Source of the DNA: Halichondria panicea
Lineage: Eukaryota > Porifera > Demospongiae > Suberitida > Halichondriidae
DNA: 64,000 bases
Direction of reading: 5' to 3'
Assembly (NCBI RefSeq): GCF_963675165.1
Contig: NC_087386.1
Span: forward strand, 1,414,931 to 1,478,930
The position numbers and the translations under genes are program-made. The notes under the pieces are model-generated. The model searched no databases. It saw only the letters and a list, made by a program, of their open reading frames with translations, and had not been told where the DNA came from. Shown in pieces: positions 30,277 through 43,047 of the stretch (the stretch's first letter is position 1; the number at the start of each line of letters is the position of its first letter).

Positions 30277-31182
30277 GAGTGAGAGTCAAGGACAACATGA
30301 GTCACATGACTGAACTGACTACACTCATGCATGCATAACGTACTATCTGTTTCTAAATCACCACAAGTTTAAACATTTAGTTTCAATGTTATTTTATTAT
30401 TTTGTGTTTAAATACCCTACAATATAAACAAGGTTACATGTACACAGCTGGAACCATGCATATGTTATATAAAGCATACATGCATGTACCTAGTCAAGAC
30501 TCACCATTAATGCTTAACAGGTATAATTATAACTTGTTTTTAATTCTCATACCTGTATCCGGCAATTGGCATGACACGGGGATACCCTACAGTAAGGTTA
30601 GTACACTATCGCAATAATTGATTTATGAATACAGAATCAATTGATCGGCCAGCCAAAGACACTTTACGAGCACACACCAAACACTTACTTACTTGAATGA
30701 ACCAAGTGTTGGCGAAGGAGGACTCCCTCAGAGAAGCAAACACATTGATTCCCCACCGGCACAGTCATGACCATCAATTTGACAGGCAGTCCCACACTCA
30801 AAGCTTACAGCCGTGATATGGATAATTCAAACAACACGATTACCTCTGCATGTACAAGTTCAAAATGGCAGTAGTTGCAGGGAGGATGTTCATATATTGA
30901 TTTCTATTGATTTCTCTCACCCATCATTTTGGTAATATCATGAACATTGTTTGCCATATATGTATGCATCTTTCTTATTTAGCTGTTCGACCTCTGGAAT
31001 GGTGTAGGTGTAGTGAGTCACATTTGAATGTATTTAATTATACATTGCCATGTTTATAAACTTTATCATTGAGGCTGTAACCCTGTTGTTCATCAGGGCA
31101 CGGTCAGAATGTCATGTATTTCACAAACAATTCTATACAAAATCAGAGGACCATGGCCAGTTGGTATTAAGCAAGTAAAAGA
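30277..31182. other. Spacer, copy of 2663-3568
   Basis: No gene; near-identical to the unit A and C spacers, with a few substitutions. Confidence 0.55.
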
Positions 31183-32732
31183 ATGGACTCCACTAACAGC
31201 AGCTCAATTGAGAAGTCAGGGAAGAGAAAAAGATTCAACTATAAAGTGAGGTGGTTTTATTCAAAAGGAGCATTTCTTGTTCTACTGTGGACTGCACTTA
31301 TCAGTGCAACTTTGTGGTCTTATGTGGCAGATTTGGGACAAAACTTCGCCATAAGAAAATATTTAAAACTTATAGTAATATCAAGCTTAACTTTCTTTGC
31401 TATTCCATTCCTAGGATGGTTAGCAGATGCTAAGTTTGGAAACTACAGAATCTTTAAATTGAATTGCTTCTTCTTACAAGTTACAATGATTGTCAACTGC
31501 ATTCAAATCGTCTACTTTCCTATGCTGAATTGTATTGTATTACAGGACATTGTTACAGCACTAGTTTTCACAGTGAGCATAACAAGTACATCAGTTTGCG
31601 TAATGACAGCCTTACAGCTTGGTCTAGATCAAATGCCAGATGCTTCTTCCACTAACGTTTCAAGTTTCATCAGTTGGTTTGTGTTTTCAGTCTTTTTTGG
31701 AATTTCTGCTTCTGATTGGTTATACTCCTTAATTGCATAAACTTATCGACAATCAACGATATGCAAAAAGTACAACTGTTTAGCTTATTTCCAGTGATTT
31801 GTATGATTATCATTTGCTCTTCAATGTTTTTGTTAGCTCCAAAATGGCTAACTATTGAACCAAAGTCGCCTAAAGCCATCAAAACCATCCACCACGTTCT
31901 CAAGTTTGCAGTCAAGCACAAGGCTCCTATTTATCGCAGTGCTCTCACATACTGGGAGGAAGACGTACCTTCTAGACTAGATCTGGGAAAGACAAAATAT
32001 GGTGGTCCATTCACTACAGAGCAAGTTGAAGATGTGAAAACCTTCCTAAGAATACTTGTAATGTCTTTCCCAATATTTATCATTTTAATAGCATGTAGGA
32101 GTATTTACATAGATGATAGAATCATGAAGTTTGGCAAAACACTGAAGGATCATCTTAACCCCAACATTACTGAATGCACATCAAACATCATATTCACGTT
32201 TAGCAGTGCTTGGTTGAGTGGCAGTGTTACAACAATTGTCTATGAATTTGCATTGTATCCACTCATAAGAAACAAAGTACCCAGCTCTATCCGGCGAATT
32301 GGAGGTGTGGCTCTACTTAATCTGCTACTGAATATTCTATATTTGGCTACTCCATATGTGTGGGTGTCAGTAATTTACATAGGGATTTTGAATGGCTTCT
32401 TAAATGTACTTTTGTTGAATGGAATATTCGAATTTGTGTGTGCCCAGTCACCATACAACATGCGAGGACTTCTAACTGGCTACATCAATTTTCTAATAAT
32501 CGTTTCATTTTCTTTGAACTACCTTATCGGATATCTACTACTGAAATTTTCAAAGCAATATTACGTGGAACCTTCAATATCAACTGCACTGAGTGTGATT
32601 GGATTGGTCCTGTACTGCCTTTTGGCTCGCTGGTACAAGTGGAGAGTTAGAGACGAGAACTACAATGCACACAAAGTGGTAGAGGAGGTCTATGATAGAT
32701 ACCTCTCTCATGTACAGTACAGACAAGAGTAA
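31183..32732 (+). pseudogene. SLC15/POT-like gene with the shared TM5-6 frameshift
   Basis: Copy of 3569-5118. The same short deletion lies near 31,721-31,726, with a TAA at 31,738-31,740. Nucleotide differences from A are few and mostly silent (e.g. TTCCTATGCTG for TTCCCATGCTG), and the two predicted half-proteins are identical between units, which is notable for sequence assumed to be dead. Confidence 0.75.
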
Positions 32733-33019
32733 CTATGCAAGTTTAAATATTACGTAACTATCTGTTTTATGCATTCACTCACTCATACATGTAAGCACAA
32801 ACAAGCTATTTGGGACAATTTTTCTCAATGAAATAATGTTACTGGGATGCCTCAGGGGAACAATAAACTGTACTTGTTTATAATACTGACCATCAGGCAA
32901 TGATAACAAAAACTAGTCCAAATATAGTCAAAGCATGGCACCCTCACTAAAGTAATGACATACATTGTATATAGTTATGTATACATTGATTATATTATGT
33001 GTGACGTCATTGCTTTTAA
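32733..33019. other. Spacer after the frameshifted locus
   Basis: No gene. Copy of about 5119-5399, with an extra TAATACTGACCA near 32,881. Contains AACAATAAACTG (near 32,859), a possible polyadenylation signal AATAAA about 130 bp after the preceding stop codon. Confidence 0.45.
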
Positions 33020-33340
33020 TAGAGCTAAGAGTACACGAACACAAACCTAAATTTTCAGTCGTCACCGTGAGTCTTGACAATCTGGGCAATCAAATCACAC
33101 AATGACTTGAGTGTAATTTTTTCTCATGTTTGGCAATCTCGAGACCACTATCCTAGCTCATCACGTTTGACTTACTGGATCATTATATGTTATAGAACTG
33201 TAACAATAGCAACACAGAGTGGTGGAGGAGGTCTATGATCGATACCTCTCTCATGTACAGTAACAATAACAACACAGAGTGGTGGAAAAGGTCTATGATC
33301 GATACCTCTCTCATGTACAGAATAACTGTGTACCTTAAGA
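33020..33340 (+). pseudogene. Gene-deletion scar, two tail units
   Basis: Counterpart of 5400-5840. Class II upstream flank to about 33,207, then two tail units (33,210 and 33,270, period 60 bp), then AATAACTGTGTACCTTAAGAG. The units correspond to the first and last of the four in A. Confidence 0.8.
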
Positions 33341-34598
33341 GTGATATAGTCAAGTGATTATGCACACTTACACATAACATTATAATTATGCTCTGTCTGT
33401 TTTATTGTAGCACTTTATTTGTGTGTCATATAGTATACGCTACATAGTACATGTAGCTAATAAGTATATACCAATTGTCAGTTTTGTAAGGACTGCATGG
33501 TTTCAAGAAATCTTAGCTGTAAAACCTCAATACATTTGCTTTACAGCTGTAACAGTAACCTGTTTATAGCTATCAGAAACCAGTCCAAATAAGGTCGAAG
33601 TATAAATTGAAACTAGATTGGGAAAACACAGTCGTTAAGTTAATTTCGCTTGCTTCAGATCGAGATCACACAACAAAATTAAGATAATAAATATGACATA
33701 ATAGGACTACAATCATGTGTGTATACACTGTGATAAGGAGAACAACTCGGAAATGGATATTTGTTCAGTTTTCTGGCTGGTTGAGTTTTCTTGCCACACA
33801 GTCGGAATGGCATACTATAACGACATACCTCAATGAGTTCCCCACCAGATAGTTAGAACAGTTCCAGAGCTGGTCATTCGGCACATGACCATCAATTTGT
33901 TTCTGTGGTTATGTGTTAGTACAGTCTCAGCTCAATACAGTCTACACATTGAGAAGTTGAAGAGGTCGCCCGATCCGTACACAGCAGTCATCACTGTATG
34001 TAGTCAATAATTATCATGAATCAAATGACAATAGACGATCATTAATTTTTACTTTTCTGTTGATTTTTTTCCTTCCTATAATAATTATTATCTTGATGAC
34101 TATTGCATCTTTCCTGAGTAGCTGTTCCACATGAATTGGTAAAACATGTAATACATGAGTTACGTTTCACAGAAGTTAACTACCGTATACCAGAATATTT
34201 TGCTGGAGAAAAACCTTTGTGAATGAGCCAAACCAGAAGAAAATTTATTGCGTTCTGGCAAGGATCGTGTGTAATTACCAAAATAATTCAGGTTTTGCGA
34301 TTTTATTGTTGCGAATTGATCAACCCTCGCATAACTTTATTTGATACTTATATACAGTAATACGGTATAGCTGGTAATTTCCGGGGGACAAAGTATTCGT
34401 AGTTTTCGTGGTTGAACACTGGAGCACAAATAGTTTACCCGGCCCCAAACGGAGTGACCTTGAATACCTTACAAGCAGCAACAACGAAAATAAGATACAC
34501 GAACTGACTACATATTGCTTCCCGTCCCCCTCCAAGTTCAGTACCTGTTATATAACGCGGTAATTATACACATCGATCATTTTTTCACAACAGATAGT
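33341..34598. other. Spacer, copy of 5841-7095
   Basis: No gene is seen; the same tentative TACCGTATA-ended segment lies near 34,180-34,370. Confidence 0.4.
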
Positions 34599-34658
34599 CA
34601 ATGTTTATCATCTTCATTGTTGGGACTGAAACATTGTTTGTTCATCAGCAGTACATTA
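34599..34658 (+). promoter_or_regulatory. Class I conserved upstream block
   Basis: CAATGTTTATCATCTTCATT and GTTGGGACTGAAACATTGTT, 167 bp before ATG 34766; copy of 7096-7155. Confidence 0.5.
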
Positions 34659-34765
34659 ATTGTATATTTACTTTATTTGTGACACACAATTGCTCCCAAA
34701 AGTATTAAAACCAGAGGAACAGTTAACATGCCATAAAGCATCAGCCTGAAGTAATCAGTCAAAGA

Positions 34766-36388
34766 ATGGACTCCACTAACAGCAGCTCAAGGGAGCATAC
34801 AAAGCCAGTGATGAGAAAGAGGTGTAAGTATCAAGTGAGGTATTTCTATTCAAAAGGAGCATTTCTAGTTCTACTGTGGACTTTACTTTTCAGTGCGGCT
34901 GTGTGGTCTTATGTAGATCTACAAATGTTGGTACCAAGAATCATTATTGAAGACATCGATTTAGACATCTGGAAAACTGTTTCTCAAGTGTTCACAGCAC
35001 TACCATTTCTAGCTTACATCATCATCCCAATTATAGGATGGTTAGCAGATGCTAAGCATGGAAACTACAGAGTCTTTAAATTTAGCTGCTCCTTTTTACT
35101 AGTAGCACTGATAACGGTTTGCATCAATATTCTATGTGCTCACAAGATAAACTCTATTGCGTTACAGTACATAAGTTCTGTCATAATAGCACTAGTGTAT
35201 GTAGTGGGTATAGCAAGTATAGCAGTTTGCATAATGACAGCCTTACAGCTTGGTTTAGATCAAATGCCAGATGCTTCTTCCACTAACGTTTCAAGTTTTA
35301 TCAGTTGGTTTGTATTTTCACTCATTCTTGGATGTTGGATTGCTGACTTGCTATCAAATGCACTCCGGTATTGCATAAACTCTTCGACAATCAATGATAT
35401 ACACAAAGTACAACTGTTTAGCTTATTTCCAGTATTGTGTTTGGTAATTATTTGCTCTTCAATGTATTTGCTAGCTCCAAAATGGCTAATTATAGAGCCA
35501 AAGTCACCTAAAGCCCTCAAAACCATCTACCAAGTTCTCAAGTTTGCAGCCAAGCACAAGGCTCCTATTTATCGTAGTGCTCTCACATACTGGGAGGAAG
35601 ACGTACCCTCTAGACTAGACCTAGGGAAGACAAAATAATTATGGTGGTCCATTCACTACAGAGCAAGTTGAAAATGTCAAAACCTTCCTAAGAATTCTTG
35701 TGATGTCTTTCCCAATATTTATCATTTTAACTGCGTGTTGGAATATACTCACACTAGGTTTTAATATCTATGTACATGTACAAGTGTTTAACGAGGAAGT
35801 GCTGCATGCTAACACTACTGACAGTTGTACATCGAGCCTCATATACACTTCAGTTTCAACAATTTGTGGAGTGGTATTGTTACAACAATAATCTACGAAT
35901 TTGCATTGTATCCACTCATAAGAAACAAAGTACCCAGCTCCATCCGGCGAATTGGAGGTGCAGCTTTATTGAATTTGTTATTGAATGTGCTTTATTATTT
36001 ACTTGCACAATTCTGTCCAAATCATTTCTGGAGACCTGTATTTGCGGGGGCTGTCGGTGGCTTTTTACTTGTACTCTTGATAAATAGCATACTAGAATTT
36101 GTGTATGCCCAGTCACCATACAACATGCGAGGACTTCTGACTGGCTACATGATGTTTCTATTGTTTCTCTCACTATCTCTGAACTACGTACTAGTTGAAT
36201 TGCTACTAAATGGAAAGCCTTTGCCAATATATACTCTCCCTTCAATATCAACTACACTGAGTCTGTTTGGATTGGTCCTGTACTGCCTCCTGGCTTGCTG
36301 GTATAAGAGGAGAGTTAGAGATGAGGACTACAGAGCACACAGAGTGGTGGAGGAGGTCTATGATCGATACCTCTCTCATGTACAGTAG
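34766..36388 (+). pseudogene. SLC15/POT-like pseudogene, two frame lesions
   Basis: Copy of 7263-8884 without its first lesion, so the frame is open for 290 codons (GWLADAKHGNYRVFKFSC..., MPDASSTN, LLAPKW). A four-base insertion then gives a TAA at 35636-35638 after DLGKTK, and a base is missing near 35,850. The rest, to LSHVQ, is open. It retains EFVYAQSPYNMRGLL and LLACWYKRR. Comparison dates the four-base insertion and the second deletion before the A/B duplication, and the 7575 deletion after it. Confidence 0.88.
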
Positions 36389-36893
36389 AGACAAGAATAA
36401 CTGTGTATATTTTGATTGATAGTCTATGCCCATAACACCACTTAACACACTATAATAATGTTTAGTTTCAATGTGTGTGCTATTTTGTTGTTATTGTTTA
36501 ATACTCGAGCAATTGTCATGACACAATGGGGATGTATCATACAGCAGCTCGATATAGCTCACCCATGCTAGTCTCTGAACTGACATTTCTGGCTGGTTGA
36601 GTTTCAATTATAACCTGCAAGTGACTATTGTAACATATACCACAATAATTATAGATTGGTAGATATCACGCACGTTAGCCTAGCAATTGCATGGTCGTCC
36701 AGCCAGACATACTTTACGAGCCAACCAATCCTGCAGCATAGAGATACATTAGTGAAATGTCACACACTCAGACTCACTTGTGAATGAACCAAAGCACTCC
36801 CTCAGTGAAGCGAACACATTACCCATGCACCAGATAAAAGCAGCTCCAGCATGACCCTCAATTTATATAGTTAGCAAACAGTCGTCATCCATT
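36389..36893. other. Spacer, copy of 8885-9390
   Basis: No gene; contains the empty GATATCACGCACG site. Confidence 0.55.
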
Positions 36894-37202
36894 ACTTCTC
36901 ACTAAAGGACATATTTATTTGACTTCAATAAGAGCACAAACAAAAATTTGCAGTTGTCACTGCATGTGAGTCTGGGTCATCAAATCACACAATGACAAGG
37001 GTTCAAAGGTGTGTGCAATTTTTCTCTCCATGGAATGTTTGGCAATCTTGAGACTAACTGTCTGCATCACGTTTGACTTACTGGATCATTATAATTATGT
37101 TGTAACAATATCTTCATCATTGAAACAAAAACAGTATTAACAAGCACATTAATAAAAAAAAACTTTCAAATACAATCAGAGCAACAGTTTTAACATAAAG
37201 CA
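36894..37202 (+). promoter_or_regulatory. Class II conserved upstream flank
   Basis: Copy of 9391-9698, directly before ATG 37203. Confidence 0.45.
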
Positions 37203-38804
37203 ATGGACTCCACTAACAGCAGCTCAAGGGACCATACAAAGCCAGTGATGAGAAAGAAGTGCAAGTATCAAGTGAGGTGGTTCTATTCAAAAGGAGCATT
37301 TCTTGTTCTATTGTGGACTACACTTGTCAGTGCAACTTTTTGGTCGTATACAACAAATTTGGGACAAAAATTCCTTAAGAAATCATATGGGGAACACTGG
37401 TATATAGTGCTTATACCACTGTCAAGCTTAACTTTCATTGTCATTCCACTGCTAGGATGGTTAGCAGATGCTAAACTTGGAAACTACAGAGTCTTTAAAT
37501 TCAACTGCTTCTCTTTACTAATTGCCACAATCATTTGCGGCATCCATATTCTCTACGGTCTCACACTAAAGTCAATTGCATTGCAGTACACCAGTGCTGT
37601 CATTTTAGTACTAGTAGATGCAGTAGGTACAGCAGGTGCAGTAGTTTCCATAACGACAGCCTTACAGCTGGGTCTAGATCAAATGCCAGATGCTTCTTCT
37701 ACTAACATGTCAAGTTTCATCAGTTGGTTTGCATTTTCAATCTTTTTTGGGTTCTGGATTGCTGACTGGCTATTAAGTACACTCTTGTATTGTGTACCAT
37801 TGTCGGAAAGCACCAAAGTGCAAATGTTTAGCTTGTTTCCAGTGACGTGTACGGTAATTATCTGCTCTTCAATGTTTTTGTTAGCTCCAAAATGGCTAAC
37901 TATTGAACCAAAGTCACCTAAAACCCTCAAAATCATCTACCAAGTTTTCAAGTTTGCAGCCAAGCACAAGGCTCCTATTTATCGCAGTGCTCTCACATAC
38001 TGGGAGGAAGATGTACCCTCTAGACTAGACCTGGGGAAGACAAAATATAGTGGACCATTTTCTACAGAGCAAGTTGAAGATGTGAAAACCTTCCTAAGAA
38101 TACTTATGATGTCTTTCCCAATATTCGTCATTTTAACAGCGGGTGGAAATATACTAGTCAGTTTTGTGGCTATTGATCAAGTGGTAATATTTAACACAAC
38201 GAAATATCATCTCAACCCTAACATCACCGAATGTATATCAAGCATCGTATACAATTTTAGTTTCAACCCTTGGTGGAGTGGTATCGTTACAACAGTCGTT
38301 TATGAGTTTGCTATGTATCCACTCATAAGAAACAAAGTACCCAGCTCTATCCGGCAAATTGGAAGTGCGGCTCTACTTATCCTGCTACTGAATGCGCTCA
38401 ATTTGGCTATGCAATTCTGTCCATATGTGTGGGCGTCAGTATTTTTTACAGGAATTCTCACTGGCTTTGGACTTGTACTCCTAATAAACGGGATACTGGA
38501 ATTTGTGTGTGCCCAGTCACCATACAACATGCGAGGACTTCTGACTGCCTACATAATATTTCTAGCACTTCTCTCAGTATCTTTCAACTTTCTTATGAAA
38601 TGTGTCCATTTTTTGATTTATAAACATTCAAAATATTACGTGGTCCCTTCAATATCAACTGCACTGAGTGTGATTGGATTGGTCCTGTACTGCCTCCTGG
38701 CTCGCTGGTATAAGAGGAGAGTTAGAGACGAGGACTACAATGCACACAGAGTGGTGGAGGAGGTCTATGATCGATACCTCTCTCATGCACAGTACAGACA
38801 ATAA
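37203..38804 (+). CDS. SLC15/POT-like 12-TM membrane protein, intact, 533 aa
   Basis: Unit B copy of 9699-11300, with very few replacements: I for V in TM4 (SAVILVL), V for I in TM6 (CTVIICSS) and Q for R in SSIRQIGSAA, a basic position otherwise invariant in the family (SSIRRIG, between TM8 and TM9). Retains the KYSGPF variant and SHAQYRQ tail. No lesions. The mainly silent differences suggest constraint since duplication, but the count is too small for a claim. Confidence 0.87.
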   Translation: MDSTNSSSRDHTKPVMRKKCKYQVRWFYSKGAFLVLLWTTLVSATFWSYTTNLGQKFLKKSYGEHWYIVLIPLSSLTFIVIPLLGWLADAKLGNYRVFKFNCFSLLIATIICGIHILYGLTLKSIALQYTSAVILVLVDAVGTAGAVVSITTALQLGLDQMPDASSTNMSSFISWFAFSIFFGFWIADWLLSTLLYCVPLSESTKVQMFSLFPVTCTVIICSSMFLLAPKWLTIEPKSPKTLKIIYQVFKFAAKHKAPIYRSALTYWEEDVPSRLDLGKTKYSGPFSTEQVEDVKTFLRILMMSFPIFVILTAGGNILVSFVAIDQVVIFNTTKYHLNPNITECISSIVYNFSFNPWWSGIVTTVVYEFAMYPLIRNKVPSSIRQIGSAALLILLLNALNLAMQFCPYVWASVFFTGILTGFGLVLLINGILEFVCAQSPYNMRGLLTAYIIFLALLSVSFNFLMKCVHFLIYKHSKYYVVPSISTALSVIGLVLYCLLARWYKRRVRDEDYNAHRVVEEVYDRYLSHAQYRQ

Positions 38805-39004
38805 TACAATTGTGTATAATTTATACACTTAGATTGAAAGTCAACTATAGCTGATTAGGTCCATAACATACAAACTTAACACACTTAGCTATTGCATGTT
38901 CTGTCTGTTTCACCACAAACTTATAAACATTCAGTTTCAATGAATAATTACGTCTCACATTTGAAATAACATTAAGTACTAGATCTGTATACACAACTAA
39001 TTTT

Positions 39005-39062
39005 CAATGTTTATCATCTTCATTGTTGGGACTGAAATCTGTTTGTTTGTCAGCAGTATATT
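39005..39062 (+). promoter_or_regulatory. Class I conserved upstream block
   Basis: CAATGTTTATCATCTTCATT and GTTGGGACTGAAATCTGTTT, 141 bp before ATG 39146. Confidence 0.45.
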
Positions 39063-39145
39063 ATTATAATCTAGACATTACAGTCACATTGAAAACAATT
39101 CCAAAAGTAAATAGAACAGTTCACTTGAGCATCAGCCTTTAAATA

Positions 39146-40752
39146 ATGGACTCCACTAACAGCTGCAGCTCAAGGGATCATACAAAGCCAGTGATGAGAA
39201 AGAGGTGCAAGTATCAAGTGAGGTGGTTCTATTCAAAAGGAGCATTTCTTGTTCTACTGTGGAGCTCACTTTTCAATGCGGCTGTGTGGTCTTACGTGAC
39301 GATTTTGGGAGAAAGAATCTTATCAGAAGGCATAGATTTAGACAGGAATACTTTTTCTCGAGTGTTCATTGTACTACCATTTCTAGCTTATGTTACCATC
39401 CCACTTGTAGGATGTAGGAAACTACAGAGTCTTTAAATTTAGCTGCTTCTTTTTAGTAGTCGCATCGATAACCATTTGCATCACTATTCTCTGTGATACA
39501 AAGATAAACTTCAGTGCACTGCAGTACACACATAAAGTCATAGTAGTGCTAGCATATGCAGTGGGTATAGCAAGTACAGCAGTTTGTATAATAACAGCCT
39601 TGCAGCTTGGTTTAGATCAAATGCCAGATGCTTCATCCACCAACATTTCAAGTTTCATCAGTTGGTTTATGTTTTCAATCAATTTGGGGTTCTGGATTCC
39701 TGAGTTGCTATCAAATACTCTCTTTCATTGCATAAACTCTTCGACAATCAATGGCATACAGAAAGTGCAACTGTTTAGCTTATTTCCAGTATTGTGTTTG
39801 GTAATTATTTGTTCTTCAATGTTTTTGTTAGCTCCAAAATGGCTAATTAATGAACCAAAGTCGCCTAAAGCCCTCAAAATCATCTACCAAGTTCTCAAGT
39901 TTGCAGTCAAGCACAAGGCTCCTATTTATCGCAGTGCTCTCACATACTGGGAGGAAGACGTACCCTCTAAGCTGGACCTGGGGAAGACAAAATACGGTGG
40001 ACCATTCACTACAGAGCAAGTTGAAGATGTGAAAACTTTTGTACAAATAATTGTGATGTCTTTCCCAATATTCCTCACCTTAACTGCGTGTTGGAATATT
40101 TTACTCGTACTAGGTTTTACAGTGTATAGCTATGTAGGAGTGTTAAACGAGGAAATGCTGTAGTATCTTACTGTCTCCAACACTACTGACAATTGTACAT
40201 CGAGCATCATATACACTTTTAGTTTCAACCCTTGGTGGAGTGGTATTGTTACAACAGTTGTCTACGAATTTGCATTGTATCCATTCATAAGAAACATAGT
40301 ACCCAGCTCTATGCGACGAATTGGAGGGACAACTTTATTTATCTTATTACTGAATATGCTAAAGTTGGCTCTTCAATTCTCTCCATATGCACAGGCATCA
40401 GTACTTTACATGGGGGCTCTTAGCGGCTTCTTATCTGTATACTCCTATAAACGGAATACTAGAATTTGTGTGTGCCCAGTCACCATACAACATGCGAGGA
40501 CTTCTGACTGGCTACGTGATGTTTCTATTGTTTCTCTCACTATCTCTGAACTACTTTGTTGAAATGCTACCAAATGAAATATATTTGCCAATATATACTC
40601 TCTCTTCAATATATACTGCACTGAGTGTGATTGGATTGGTCCTGTACTGCCTCCTGGCTCGCTGGTACAAGAGGATAGTTAGAGACGAGGACTACAATGC
40701 ACACAGAGTGGTGGAGGAGGTCTATGATCGATACCTCTCTCATGTGCAGTAG
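39146..40752 (+). pseudogene. SLC15/POT-like pseudogene with 17-bp deletion
   Basis: Copy of 11642-13248: 17-bp loss near 39,412, TAG at 40161-40163 after NEEML, net +1 near 40,440. Bases around 40,228 read CAACCCTTGGTGGAG, lacking the second TAG of the A copy; this short stretch is typical of the 9699-type genes, so it may be a gene-conversion patch. Confidence 0.88.
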
Positions 40753-41046
40753 AGACAAGAATAGCTGTGTATATTTTGATTGATAGTCTATGCCCATAAC
40801 ACCACTTAACACACTATAATAATGTTTAGTTTCAATGTGTGTGCTATTTTGTTGTTATTGTTTAATACTCGAGCAATTGTCATGACACAATGGGGATGTA
40901 TCATACAGCAGCTCGATATAGCTCACCCATGCTAGGAAATGTATCTCTGAAGTGACATTTCTGGCTGGTTGAGTTTCAATTATAACCTGCAACCCACAAG
41001 TGACTATTGTAACATACCACAATCATTATAGATTGATGGATATCAC

Positions 41047-41119
41047 CATGCATGCAGGAGTGCATGAATATTAAAGTAAATTTCTTTTTACTAATTGCCA
41101 CAATCATTCATGCACTCCT
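41047..41119. mobile_element. 73-bp hairpin insertion, copy of 13543-13615
   Basis: Flanked by GATATCAC at 41039-41046 and 41120-41127. Insert sequence appears unchanged from A, with the same 22-base scrap of TM3 coding sequence. Lies in the 40753-41164 spacer, which holds no gene. Confidence 0.7.
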
Positions 41120-41164
41120 GATATCACGCACGTTAGCCTAGCAATTGCATGGTGGTCGTCCAGC

Positions 41165-41454
41165 CAATAAGAACACAAACCTCAATTTTCAGTTATCAAG
41201 GCCGGTGATTCTTGACATTCTGGGTAATCAAATCACACAATGACAAGGGTTCAAAGATGTGTCTAATTTTTCTCTCCATGGAATTTTTGGCAATCTCGAG
41301 ACCACTGTCTGCATCACATTTGACTTACTGGATCATTATATGTTATAAAACTGTAATAATATCTTTACCATCGAAACAAAAACAGTACTAACAGCACATT
41401 AAATAAAAAAAAAACTTTCAAATACAATCAGAGCAACAGTTTTAACATAAAGCA
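41165..41454 (+). promoter_or_regulatory. Class II conserved upstream flank
   Basis: Copy of 13668-13949, with one extra A in the A-run near 41,407. Confidence 0.45.
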
Positions 41455-43047
41455 ATGGAATCCACTAACAGCAGCTCAAAGGATCATACAAAACCAGTGA
41501 TGAGAAAGAGATGCAAGTATCAAGTGAGGTGGTTCTATTCAAAAGGAGCAGTTCTTATTCTATTGTGGACTACACTTCTAAGTGCAACTTTTTGGTCGTA
41601 TATAACAAATTTGGGACAAAAATTCCTGAAAGAATCATATGGGGAACATTTATATGTAGTGCTTATAGCACTATCAAGTTTAACTCTGTTTGTCATTCCA
41701 CTGCTAGGATGGTTAGCAGATGCTAAACTTGGAAACTACAGAGTCTTTAAATTCAACTGCTTCTCTTTACTAATTGCCACAATCATTTGCGGCATTCATA
41801 TTCTCTATGTTCTCACACTAAAGTCAATTGCATTGCAGTACACCAGTGCTGTCGTTTTAGTACTAGTAGATGCAGTAGGTACAGCAGGTGCAATAGTTTC
41901 CATAACGACAGCCTTACAGCTGGGTCTAGATCAAATGCCAGATGCTTCTTCCACTAACGTTTCAAGTTTCATCAGTTGGTTTGTATTTTCAATCTTTTTT
42001 GGGTTCTGGATTGCTGACTGGCTATTAAATACACTCTTGTATTGCGTACCATTGTCGGAAAGCACCAAAGTGCAACTGTTTAGCTTGTTTCCAGTGATGT
42101 GTACGGTAATTATCTGCTCTTCAATGTTTTTGTTAGCTCCAAAGTGGCTAACTGTTGAACCAGAGTCGCCTAAAACCCTCAAAACCATCTACCAAGTTAT
42201 CAAGTTTGCAACCAAGCACAAGGCTCCTATTTATCGCAGTGCTCTCACATACTGGGAGGAAGATGTACCCTCTAGACTGGACCTGGGGAAGACAAAATAT
42301 GGTGGACCATTTACTATAGAGCAAGTTGAAGACGTGAAAACCTTTCTAAGAATACTTGTGATGTCTCTCCCTTTATTCTTTATTTTAACAGCGGGTGGAA
42401 ATATACTAGTCAATTTCGTGGCTATTGATCAAGTGGTAATATTTGACGCAATGAAAAATCATCTCAACCCTAACATCACCGAATGTATATCAAGCATTAT
42501 ATACAATTTTAGTTTCAACCCTTGGTGGAGTGGTATCGTTATAACAGTCGTTTATGAGTTTGCGATGTATCCACTCATGAGAAACAAAGTCCCCAGCTCT
42601 ATCCGACGAATAGGAAGTGCGGCTCTACTTATCCTGCTACAGAATGTGCTCAATTTGGCTATGCAATTCTGTCCATATGTGTGGGCATCAGTATTTTTCA
42701 CGGGAATTCTCACTGGCTTTGGACTTGTTCTCCTAATAAACGGGATACTAGAATTTGTGTGTGCCCAGTCACCATACAACATGCGAGGACTTCTGACTGC
42801 CTACATGATATTTCTAGCACTTCTCTCACTATCTCTCAACTTTCTTATGAAATTTGTCCATTTTTTTATCTATAAACATTCAAAATATTACGTGGTCCCT
42901 TCAATATCAACTGCACTGAGTGTGATTGCATTGGTCCTGTACTGCCTCCTGGCTCGCTGGTATAAGAGGAGAGTTAGAGACGAGGACTACAATGCACACA
43001 GAGTGGTGGAGGAGGTCTATGATCGATACCTCTCTCATGTACAGTAG
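41455..43047 (+). CDS. SLC15/POT-like 12-TM membrane protein, intact, 530 aa
   Basis: Functional-looking counterpart of the broken 13950 locus. Starts MESTNSSSKDHTKPVMRKRC (Glu for Asp at position 2, unique here). Close to the 9699 protein in both variable loops (ITNLGQKFLKESYGEH; FVAIDQVVIFDAMKNHLN), with EPESPKTLK for EPKSPKTLK and FTIEQVEDVK in the central loop, LLQNVLN in TM9 and VIALVLYC for VIGLVLYC in TM12. Tail ends LSHVQ. All POT landmarks are present except an acidic TM1 motif. Confidence 0.87.
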   Translation: MESTNSSSKDHTKPVMRKRCKYQVRWFYSKGAVLILLWTTLLSATFWSYITNLGQKFLKESYGEHLYVVLIALSSLTLFVIPLLGWLADAKLGNYRVFKFNCFSLLIATIICGIHILYVLTLKSIALQYTSAVVLVLVDAVGTAGAIVSITTALQLGLDQMPDASSTNVSSFISWFVFSIFFGFWIADWLLNTLLYCVPLSESTKVQLFSLFPVMCTVIICSSMFLLAPKWLTVEPESPKTLKTIYQVIKFATKHKAPIYRSALTYWEEDVPSRLDLGKTKYGGPFTIEQVEDVKTFLRILVMSLPLFFILTAGGNILVNFVAIDQVVIFDAMKNHLNPNITECISSIIYNFSFNPWWSGIVITVVYEFAMYPLMRNKVPSSIRRIGSAALLILLQNVLNLAMQFCPYVWASVFFTGILTGFGLVLLINGILEFVCAQSPYNMRGLLTAYMIFLALLSLSLNFLMKFVHFFIYKHSKYYVVPSISTALSVIALVLYCLLARWYKRRVRDEDYNAHRVVEEVYDRYLSHVQ

